Part shown: positions 1-5,696 of the stretch, piece after piece
How positions within the stretch are numbered: the first letter of the stretch is position 1
How the letters are laid out: the number at the start of each line of letters is the position of its first letter
Source: Candidatus Nealsoniibacteriota bacterium
Lineage (GTDB): Bacteria > Patescibacteriota > Minisyncoccia > Minisyncoccales > RBG-13-42-11
NCBI GenBank assembly: GCA_003556525.1
Contig: PWRH01000053.1
Span: forward strand, 1-9,677
DNA length: 9,677 nucleotides
Direction of reading: 5' to 3'
The notes under the pieces: generated by a model
What the model saw: the letters and a program-made list of their open reading frames with translations, nothing else
What the model was told of the DNA's origin: nothing
Databases searched by the model: none
Translations under genes and position numbers: made by a program

Positions 1-193
1 CCTTGATTCAATAACCAGAGACCATGCTTATCAAAAAATTCGTTTTCAGGGAGGTAAAACCTCTGAAAATATATCTTCAAAAACGGATTATTTAATATCC
101 GGTAAAAAGCCGGGCTCAAAGCTTGATAAGGCAAAGAAACTGGGAGTAAGGATAATAGACGAAAAAGAATTCTTAAAACTGATAGAACAATAA
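1..193 (+). CDS. ligA: NAD-dependent DNA ligase LigA, C-terminal BRCT domain (5' end outside window)
   Basis: The reading frame is open from the window edge (first full codon at 2) to TAA at 191-193, giving 63 residues. LigA seals nicks in duplex DNA using NAD+ during replication and repair. The visible part matches the BRCT domain that ends bacterial LigA: a GGK turn at about residues 22-24, then TDYLISGKKPGSKLDKA, then the LGVRIIDEKEF segment just before the C-terminus. The spacing of TDYL-(I/V)-xG-xxPGSK-x-DKA-xxLG-(V/I)-x-I-(I/L) is typical of LigA rather than of other BRCT proteins. The adenylation and OB-fold domains lie outside the window, so I cannot say whether the enzyme is complete. 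The last three sense codons and the stop belong to a tandem repeat that continues downstream. Confidence 0.9.
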   Translation, partial: LDSITRDHAYQKIRFQGGKTSENISSKTDYLISGKKPGSKLDKAKKLGVRIIDEKEFLKLIEQ

Positions 194-315
194 AGGGGCG
201 TTGCTTCACCGGGAGAAGCAACAGCCAATAGAACAAATAAAGGGGCGTTGCTTCACCGGGAGAAGCAACAGCCAATAGAACAATAAAAGGGCGTTGCTTC
301 ACCGGGAGAAGCAAC
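182..315 (+). repeat. Tandem repeat of the ligA tail plus a hairpin (about 2.9 copies, 46-47 bp unit)
   Basis: Units run 182-227, 228-274 and 275-315 (last one incomplete). Each starts with ATAGAACAA, continues through an A/G-rich GGGCG stretch and then a perfect inverted repeat. The inverted-repeat arms are GTTGCTTC and GAAGCAAC around the 7-nt loop ACCGGGA, at 200-222, 247-269 and 293-315. In the first two copies GGC before the left arm can also pair with GCC after the right arm if one A is bulged, giving an 11-bp stem; the third copy lacks this. Copies differ only by one inserted A and one G/A change, so the duplication looks recent. The first unit includes the ligA codons for IEQ and the stop. 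No hairpin is directly followed by a T run, so a standard intrinsic terminator is not supported. RNA 3'-end protection or a REP-like dispersed element are possible. Confidence 0.9.
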
Positions 316-393
316 ATTATGGGTCCTAAATTTTTAATTCAATATCCCCATTCAAGATTCCATATTTCACGCCCCGGATTATTTAATTTGAAA

Positions 394-420
394 AGTTTTA
401 AGTTTTAAGTTGTAGTTTTA
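394..420 (+). repeat. 7-bp low-complexity tandem repeat (AGTTTTA)
   Basis: About four units of AGTTTTA (394-400, 401-407, the variant AGTTGTA at 408-414, then 414-420 sharing a base) stand in the spacer upstream of rodA. They merge into a further degenerate NNTTTT-rich stretch to about 450. The spacer 316-500 holds no convincing gene. Replication slippage in AT-rich DNA is the simplest explanation. Confidence 0.6.
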
Positions 421-500
421 CATTTTTCATTTTACGCTTTTCGTTTTTTAGAATTAAAAGTTATTAAATATTAGGTTTTTTATTTATATTTTAAATTAGT

Positions 501-1583
501 ATGTTTAGTCATTTAAAGAAATTAGACTGGTATTTGGTTGCTGCTTCTTTTTTATTGGTTGGATTTGGGCTATTGTCAATATACAGCTCTTCCTTGGGTA
601 GAGGAGATTTTTTAAACTTTAAAAAGCAGATTGCTTTTTTTGTAATAGCCATGTTTTTAATGCTTTTGTTTTCTTTTTTAAACTGGAGGATTTTTCGTGA
701 AAATACTTATTTGATTTTGATTTTATATTTATTATCCGTTCTGAGTTTAGCCGGACTATTTTTCTTTGCTCCTGAAATAAGGGGGGTTCAGCGATGGTAT
801 AAAATAGGACCTTTTTCAATCGACCCGATAGAGTTTGCAAAAATAGTTTTAATAATTTTATTGGCAAAATATTTTTCTTTAAGGCACGTTGAAATGTATC
901 GATTTAAGCATATTATCCTTTCGGGCTTTTATGTTTTTATTCCCTCTGTTTTAACATTTTTTCAGCCCGATTTTGGTTCCATATCTATTTTAATAGCCTT
1001 GTGGATTGGCATACTTGTTGTTTCCGGAATAAAATTACGTCATTTTTTAATTTTACTTCTTTGCGGGCTTATATTATTTGCATTTACTTGGTCTTTTTTA
1101 ATGAGGGACTATCAAAAAGAAAGAGTGCTTAGTTTTGTTTTTCCGACCGACCCATTAGGGGCCGATTGGAGTCAAAATCAGTCAAAAATTGCAATTGGTT
1201 CAGGCGGGATTTTCGGGCAAGGCCTTTTTAAGGGGTCTCAAACTCAGCATGGATTTTTACCCGAACCTCAGACTGACTTTATTTTTGCGGCTTTTGCGGA
1301 AGAAACAGGCCTGATTGGTGTTTCCGTCTTTTTAATTGTTTTTTTCTTTTTGATTTGGCGTATTTTTATAATTTCTTTGAAAAGCAAAAGTAATTTCCCC
1401 CGGCTTTTTAGTATCGGACTTATAGTTGCTTTGGTTTCCCAAGCGTTTATCAATATTGGCATGAATTTGGGGGTTTTGCCCATAATCGGAATTTCTTTGC
1501 CTTTTTTAAGCTATGGTGGCAGTAATTTAATAGCTATTTTTATTTCCTTGGGAATACTTCAAAATATTAAAATTAACGCTTGA
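501..1583 (+). CDS. rodA: SEDS-family peptidoglycan glycosyltransferase, RodA type
   Basis: A 360-residue polytopic membrane protein with about ten predicted membrane segments and one large loop (about residues 200-268), as expected for RodA/FtsW. SEDS proteins polymerise lipid II into glycan strands together with a class B PBP. Family signatures are GVQRWYKIGPFSIDPIEFAK (95-114), QPDFGS (155-160), QSKIAIGSGG (227-236), LPEPQTDFIFA (253-263) and LPFLSYGGS (333-341). D259 in TDFIFA corresponds to the conserved loop Asp essential in SEDS polymerases. The QSKIAIGSGGIFGQG form and NIGMNLGVLPIIGISLPF favour RodA (elongation) over FtsW (division), but with only one paralogue visible FtsW is not excluded. 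ATG at 501 is the first start after an in-frame TAA at 492-494. No Shine-Dalgarno sequence precedes it. No mreB, mreC or PBP2 gene is adjacent in the window. Confidence 0.87.
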   Translation: MFSHLKKLDWYLVAASFLLVGFGLLSIYSSSLGRGDFLNFKKQIAFFVIAMFLMLLFSFLNWRIFRENTYLILILYLLSVLSLAGLFFFAPEIRGVQRWYKIGPFSIDPIEFAKIVLIILLAKYFSLRHVEMYRFKHIILSGFYVFIPSVLTFFQPDFGSISILIALWIGILVVSGIKLRHFLILLLCGLILFAFTWSFLMRDYQKERVLSFVFPTDPLGADWSQNQSKIAIGSGGIFGQGLFKGSQTQHGFLPEPQTDFIFAAFAEETGLIGVSVFLIVFFFLIWRIFIISLKSKSNFPRLFSIGLIVALVSQAFINIGMNLGVLPIIGISLPFLSYGGSNLIAIFISLGILQNIKINA

Positions 1584-1608
1584 CCCTTTTCATATATAAT
1601 ATTAAAAT
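1580..1608 (+). promoter_or_regulatory. Sigma70-like promoter overlapping the rodA stop codon
   Basis: TTGACC (1580-1585) and TAAAAT (1603-1608) each match five of six consensus bases and are separated by exactly 17 bp. The -35 box shares bases with the rodA TGA at 1581-1583. Transcription would start near 1615, about 20 nt before the ATG at 1634. A second overlapping option is a perfect TATAAT at 1595-1600 with TTAACG (1573-1578) 16 bp upstream. Either would drive the membrane/TPR gene and the two-component genes after it. Confidence 0.55.
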
Positions 1609-1633
1609 TAAAAATAGCTGAAATTATTAAAAT

Positions 1634-3961
1634 ATGAATTTGGTTGAATTTTTCGATAAACTTAATAAGTTTTCTCTTTATTTGGTTTTATTCTTAATTC
1701 CGATTTTTTTCCTGCCTTTTACTCAAAACTTTTTAGATTTTCCAAAGCAGTTTTTGGCTTTAATTTTGATTTTTTTGAGTTTAATAGGCTGGGTTGGTAA
1801 GGGTATTTTCAAAGGAAAGTTTTTTTTAAGAGAAAATAGGGCCTTTTATTTGGCCTTAATTTTGATTTTATTTTCTTTATTGACTTCTTCTTTGTTTTCT
1901 ATTTCTTCAAACATTTCTTTTTTCGGCTCTCCCATGGTTGTTGCCGACAGCTTTATATCTTTTCTTTTATTTATAACATTAGCCTTTCTTATTATTAATT
2001 CTTTCGAGAAAAAAGAAGAATTTTTTCCTTTTTTGTTCTTTTTTTTATCGGCAGGAGCAATTGCCGGAATCATTAATATTTTTCAGGTCTACGGAGCTTT
2101 TATTTTGCCATTCGAATTTACAAAAGTTATTTCTTTTAACACTATTGGCACAACTAATTCTCTGGCCCTTTTTGCAGCCGTGCTTTTGCCTTTATCTCTG
2201 GTTTTAACCTTTAATTCAAAGGGCTATTTAAAAACAGTTTTAGCCCTAATATCTCTTATTTTTTTTATAAACATTGTTTTAATTAATTTTAGGGTTTCTT
2301 TGGCTGTTTTGACAATCGGATTTTTAATTTTATTTGTTTTTTGTCTTAAAGACCAGAAAAATAAAATAAAACCTCTTTGGGCATCTTTATTGATGCTTGG
2401 CTTAATTGCTTCTATTTTTTTCTACTTCTTTCCTTCGCAAATATTCGGTTTTCCGGTTTTACCTACTGAAATTTCGCTCGGCTTTAACTCCGAAGCTCAT
2501 ATTTTAAGAGGTTCTTTTAACGAGGGAATTAAAAATATGATTGTGGGTACAGGTCCCGGGACTTTTATTTTTAACTATTCCAAACATCGCTCCCCAATAC
2601 TCAATCAAACCTTATTTTGGGGGACAAGATTTTCAGAAGGAAGTACTTCTTTTTTGGATTGGCTTTTGACAAAAGGAGTTTTGGGCATAATAGCCTTAAC
2701 TTTTCTTTATTTTTCAATTGTTTATTTTGGAATTAAAGACCTAATAAAGAGCGAAGTTAAAAATTTTTACGAAGTTAAAGTTGGTTTTTTTGCCGGAGCG
2801 CTTGGGTTAATTATTGCCGGTTTTTATTATAATTTCAATTTTGTTATTTATTTCACTTTTTTCTTTTTATTGGCCGGATTTATTTTATTTTTAAGCTCTG
2901 ATTCAAAAAAGAAAGAAATAGATATTTCTTCCCATTCGGCAATTATTGTGGCCAACTTGGTTTTGATTCTTTTGGTAATCGGTAGCTTCAGCATTTTTTT
3001 CTTACAGGGCCAAAAGTATTTTGCCGAAGTTAAATATTTAAGAGGTGTTCAGGCAGCTCAAGTTATGAATTTTGAGCAGGCAATCGGTTTTTTTGAAGAA
3101 GCGATTCAACTAAACCCTTCTTTTGATATTTACCGTCGGGACCTTTCCCAGCTTTATCTTTCCAAGGCAAATATGATAGCGGAAGACCCTAATTTAACAA
3201 TGGAACAGAAAAGAGCCTTAATTAGTCAGGCTATTCTTATGGGAGACGAAAGAATAAATGAAGCAATAGAGTTAGCCCCATATAATGTGGCCAATTGGAA
3301 TGTTAAAGGATTTTTTTACCGCAATTTAATAGGGATTCCGGAAGCAGTTGAGGTTGCGATCCAATCATACAAAAGAGCGGCTGAACTGGAGCCTGCCTCA
3401 CCTTTTATTTTTGGGGAAAAGGGCAGAGTTTATGTTTTGGCAGCCCAAGAAGCTGCCGGTAAAGGCCAGTTCGACCTTAAAGAACAAAACCTTAATCTTG
3501 CTCTTGATAATTTAATAGCTTCAATTCAGTTAAAATCGGATTATGCCTTAGCTCATTATCTTATGGCAATAGTTTATGACCAAAAAGGTGATTTGGGAGA
3601 AGCTATTTCAAAGCTTGAGCAAACCAAAATAATTGCACCTTTGGACGAAGGTATTGCCTTTCAGTTGGGGTTGCTTCATTGGCGTAAAGAAAATTTGGAC
3701 CGGGCCGAACAAGAACTAACAAGAGCAATTGAGCTAAATCCGGAATACGCTAACGCCTACTATGTTTTAGGTTTTGTTTATGACAAAAAAGGGCAAATGG
3801 AAAGAGCAAAGCAAGCATTTGAAAAGGTAGCACAAATTGATCCTAATAATCAGGAAATAAGACAGGTTTTGGAAAACCTTAAAAAAGGCTTGCCAATCAC
3901 AGATGATGTTATTTTTTCCGAGCCTCCGGTCGACAAAATCCCGCCCGAAATTCAAATATAG
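1634..3961 (+). CDS. O-antigen-ligase/Wzy-like polytopic membrane protein with C-terminal TPR region
   Basis: A 775-residue protein. Residues 15-457 contain about 12-13 hydrophobic segments. A long hydrophilic loop (about 267-345) carries GTGPGTF (305-311) and a downstream TKGVLGI (346-352), the arrangement of the Wzy_C/O-antigen ligase domain that transfers or polymerises lipid-linked glycans. After the last membrane segment (436-457) comes a helical TPR region (about 465-750). Its clearest repeats are at about 639-670, 673-703 (FQLGLLHWRKENLDRAEQEL, then AIELNP) and 707-737 (YYVLGFVYDKKGQMERAKQA, then IDPN). A Pro-rich tail ends the protein. The His expected after the large loop in WaaL-type ligases is not where I would place it: the segment reads EGSTSFLDWL, so glycan ligase activity is unproven. 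A promoter overlaps the end of rodA, and the histidine kinase gene follows after 6 nt, suggesting co-transcription. It could instead be a surface assembly or scaffold protein. Confidence 0.75.
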   Translation: MNLVEFFDKLNKFSLYLVLFLIPIFFLPFTQNFLDFPKQFLALILIFLSLIGWVGKGIFKGKFFLRENRAFYLALILILFSLLTSSLFSISSNISFFGSPMVVADSFISFLLFITLAFLIINSFEKKEEFFPFLFFFLSAGAIAGIINIFQVYGAFILPFEFTKVISFNTIGTTNSLALFAAVLLPLSLVLTFNSKGYLKTVLALISLIFFINIVLINFRVSLAVLTIGFLILFVFCLKDQKNKIKPLWASLLMLGLIASIFFYFFPSQIFGFPVLPTEISLGFNSEAHILRGSFNEGIKNMIVGTGPGTFIFNYSKHRSPILNQTLFWGTRFSEGSTSFLDWLLTKGVLGIIALTFLYFSIVYFGIKDLIKSEVKNFYEVKVGFFAGALGLIIAGFYYNFNFVIYFTFFFLLAGFILFLSSDSKKKEIDISSHSAIIVANLVLILLVIGSFSIFFLQGQKYFAEVKYLRGVQAAQVMNFEQAIGFFEEAIQLNPSFDIYRRDLSQLYLSKANMIAEDPNLTMEQKRALISQAILMGDERINEAIELAPYNVANWNVKGFFYRNLIGIPEAVEVAIQSYKRAAELEPASPFIFGEKGRVYVLAAQEAAGKGQFDLKEQNLNLALDNLIASIQLKSDYALAHYLMAIVYDQKGDLGEAISKLEQTKIIAPLDEGIAFQLGLLHWRKENLDRAEQELTRAIELNPEYANAYYVLGFVYDKKGQMERAKQAFEKVAQIDPNNQEIRQVLENLKKGLPITDDVIFSEPPVDKIPPEIQI

Positions 3962-3967
3962 TATATT

Positions 3968-5014
3968 ATGATAAATCAAACAGAAAATAGAGGAATTACT
4001 TCAATTATTATTGAAAATCTGACCGACGGTTTATTGTTTTTTAATAAAGAAAATAAAGTCTCTTTAATTAATCCTGCTGCTTGCAGGGTTTTTCAAATAA
4101 ACAAAGACGATATTTTGGGAAGAAAAATTGATGATTTTTCAAACTTTGAAAAATTAAGCAATTTATTTTATCTTTTGGGCAAAGAAATTAAAGAATATTT
4201 TAAAAAAGAGCTTGAAATTAATAGAGACCTGATACTTGAGGTAACCTCGATTCCTGTTGAGGAAAAGGGAGATAAAATCGGTAGCTTGGTTATTATACAT
4301 AATGTCACAAGAGAAAAAATGATTGAAAAAATGAAAACCGAATTTGTTTCTATTTCCGCCCATCAATTACGCACCCCTTTATCGGAAATTAACTGGAGCT
4401 TGGAAGTGCTTGGTAGTGAAAAAATTGGAAAACTAACAGAAGGTCAAAAAGAAGTACTTAAAAAAGCCCATTATTCAAACAAAAGAATTTTAAACCTTGT
4501 TGACGATCTTTTAAATGTAGTTAAAATAGAAGAAGGTAGGAGAGTTTACGATTTGATTCCCGTGGATTTTGAAAATATAGTCCAGTCGGTTATTAAACTG
4601 TATCAGGAGAAAATCAGAAATAAGCAGATAAAATTTGAGTTTCAGGTTCCGAATAAAAAATTGCCCAAAGTTAATGTGGACACCAAAAAAATTTCTTTGG
4701 TAATTCAAAATCTTTTGGAAAACGCTATCAGCTACAATATAGTTGGTGGAATGATTACGATTAAATTGGAAAACAAGGGCAAAGAAATAGAATTTTCCAT
4801 TGAGGATAGCGGTATTGGAATACCTGAAAATGAACATAAAAACGTATTTCAGAAATTTTTTAGGGCTGAAAACGCTCTTAAAAAAGAAACAGACGGGAAT
4901 GGGCTTGGCTTATTTATAGTTAAAAATATTGTTGAGGCTCATAACGGAAGGGTTTGGTTTGAGTCTATTAAAGACAAGGGTTCCACTTTTTATTTTAGCC
5001 TGCCTGTTAAATAA
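3968..5014 (+). CDS. Soluble PAS-domain sensor histidine kinase
   Basis: A 348-residue protein with no membrane segment, so probably cytoplasmic. Order: PAS domain (about 10-115, with DGLLFFNKENKVSLINPAAC typical of its start), HisKA dimerisation domain (about 124-190), HATPase_c (about 237-347). H132 in AHQLRTPL (131-138) is the predicted phosphorylation site, with T136 at H+4. The ATP-binding boxes are NLLENA (N box, 248-253), DSGIGIP (G1, 280-286), FQKFFRA (F box, 294-300) and DGNGLGL (G2, 309-315). The residue after the His is Gln, where HisKA proteins usually have Glu or Asp. The gene starts 6 nt after the upstream gene; the ATG is preceded directly by TATATT with no Shine-Dalgarno. A response regulator follows after 28 nt and is the likely partner. 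The PAS ligand cannot be read from the sequence. Confidence 0.93.
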   Translation: MINQTENRGITSIIIENLTDGLLFFNKENKVSLINPAACRVFQINKDDILGRKIDDFSNFEKLSNLFYLLGKEIKEYFKKELEINRDLILEVTSIPVEEKGDKIGSLVIIHNVTREKMIEKMKTEFVSISAHQLRTPLSEINWSLEVLGSEKIGKLTEGQKEVLKKAHYSNKRILNLVDDLLNVVKIEEGRRVYDLIPVDFENIVQSVIKLYQEKIRNKQIKFEFQVPNKKLPKVNVDTKKISLVIQNLLENAISYNIVGGMITIKLENKGKEIEFSIEDSGIGIPENEHKNVFQKFFRAENALKKETDGNGLGLFIVKNIVEAHNGRVWFESIKDKGSTFYFSLPVK

Positions 5015-5042
5015 TAATTTTTAACTAAAATTTTCATATATT

Positions 5043-5417
5043 ATGGAGAATAAAAATAAAATTTTAGTGGTAGAGGATGAGAAGACATTAAGGTTTCTTA
5101 TTGTTCAATCTCTAAAAGATGATGGTTTTGAGGTTTATGAATCTATCGACGGTGAGGAAGGCATTAAGTTGGCAAAAGAAAGTAAGCCGGACTTAATTTT
5201 ATTGGATTTGCTTTTGCCCGGAATGAATGGGTTTGATGTTTTGTCTCAACTAAAAAGAGATTCTTCAACAGAATCAATTCCGGTTATTATACTTTCCAAT
5301 TGCGGTCAGGAAGAAGAAATTGAAAGAGGTATGAAGCTTGGTGCAACCGATTATTTGGTTAAGGCTCATTTTACTCTTGATGAGATTGCCGAGAGAGTTA
5401 AAAAAATACTGGGCTGA
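5043..5417 (+). CDS. Single-domain (CheY-like) response regulator
   Basis: 124 residues, the length of one receiver domain, with no DNA-binding or enzymatic output domain. The receiver residues are present: acidic pair E11/D12, phospho-acceptor D55 in LILLDLLLPGMNGF, S85 (ILSN) at the switch Thr/Ser position, and K107. The Pro that usually follows this Lys is Ala (KAHF). It is the probable phosphotransfer partner of the kinase encoded 28 nt upstream. Without an output domain it must act by protein contact or as a phosphate relay or sink. The start ATG follows TATATT directly, as for the kinase gene. The TGA stop is 3 nt from the convergent atpC stop, and a strong terminator hairpin follows 54 nt further on, inside atpC. 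Confidence 0.93.
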   Translation: MENKNKILVVEDEKTLRFLIVQSLKDDGFEVYESIDGEEGIKLAKESKPDLILLDLLLPGMNGFDVLSQLKRDSSTESIPVIILSNCGQEEEIERGMKLGATDYLVKAHFTLDEIAERVKKILG

Positions 5418-5420
5418 TAT

Positions 5421-5690
5421 TTATAATCCCAAAAAAATATTGACCTTATTTTTACTTACATCCAAAACACCTCGCTTAAACTGGTAAGTGAGTTTTTTTT
5501 TATCCGGAGTAATAATAATAATATTATTAAAAATGAGGGTAATAAAATTAGTATGTTTGGGTAAAATATCAAATTCACCCAATTGATTTTGAGAAGAAAC
5601 CACCTCTGCTTTTCCCTGGTAAAATACCTCTTTAATAACCGGCAACCAAAAAACACTTACTTCCAAGAAATTTTTTTTATTCTTATCCAT
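5421..5690 (-). CDS. atpC: F-type ATP synthase epsilon subunit, short form
   Basis: 89 residues, last gene of the ATP synthase operon. Epsilon sits on the central stalk with gamma and couples rotation to the catalytic head. The sequence matches the N-terminal beta-sandwich domain: GEFDILPKHTNFIT (38-51) is the family's G-x-F-x-ILP-x-H motif, followed by a hydrophobic strand (53-61) and RGVLDVSKNKVNIFL (73-87), equivalent to the usual GGFLEVxxNKVxVL. Typical bacterial epsilon is about 130-140 residues; here the C-terminal two-helix inhibitory domain is absent and translation stops right after the sandwich. Start ATG is 6 nt after the beta stop, with no Shine-Dalgarno. Its 3' part overlaps the terminator of the convergent + strand unit. 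Confidence 0.88.
   Translation of the reverse strand: MDKNKKNFLEVSVFWLPVIKEVFYQGKAEVVSSQNQLGEFDILPKHTNFITLIFNNIIIITPDKKKLTYQFKRGVLDVSKNKVNIFLGL
5471..5501 (+). terminator. Intrinsic terminator of the kinase/response-regulator unit, inside antisense atpC
   Basis: On the + strand, 5471-5478 (CTCGCTTA) pairs with 5485-5492 (TAAGTGAG) around a 6-nt loop (AACTGG), followed at once by nine T residues (5493-5501). The 8-bp stem contains one G-U pair (5474 with 5489). In the opposite RNA that pair would be a C-A mismatch and no U run would follow, so the signal is specific to the + strand. It lies 54 nt past the response-regulator stop. On the - strand the T run reads as three Lys codons of AtpC. 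Confidence 0.75.
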
Positions 5691-5696
5691 TAATAA

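Noticed and set aside
182..315. Possible CRISPR array from three regularly spaced repeats.
   Set aside because: The whole 46-47 bp unit is repeated, including what would be spacers, so there are no unique spacers; no cas genes are nearby.
200..330. Intrinsic terminator for ligA formed by the hairpins.
   Set aside because: None of the three stems is followed by a T run; the nearest T-rich stretch is about 18 nt beyond the last stem.
319..408. A 29-codon open frame starting with ATG just after the last hairpin.
   Set aside because: Short, ends within the low-complexity repeat, shows no family resemblance and has no ribosome binding site or promoter.
388..416. Promoter TTGAAA-17 bp-TGTAGT for rodA.
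   Set aside because: The -10 box lacks the key second-position A, and such matches are expected by chance in AT-rich repeats. A TATATT at 485-490 lacks a -35 and would start at the ATG.
501..1583. FtsW instead of RodA.
   Set aside because: The QSKIAIGSGG and NIGMNLGVLP...ISLPF forms are closer to RodA. I kept RodA but note the doubt in the feature entry.
5252..5275. Small - strand hairpin (GATTC/GAATC) followed by T5 inside the response-regulator gene.
   Set aside because: Only a 5-bp AT-rich stem with a 2-nt gap before a short T run; expected by chance.
5410..5431. Hairpin between the convergent stops (TGGG/CCCA) as a terminator for the atp operon on the - strand.
   Set aside because: Only 4 bp of stem with a 14-nt loop and a 3-nt gap before the T run; too weak to call.
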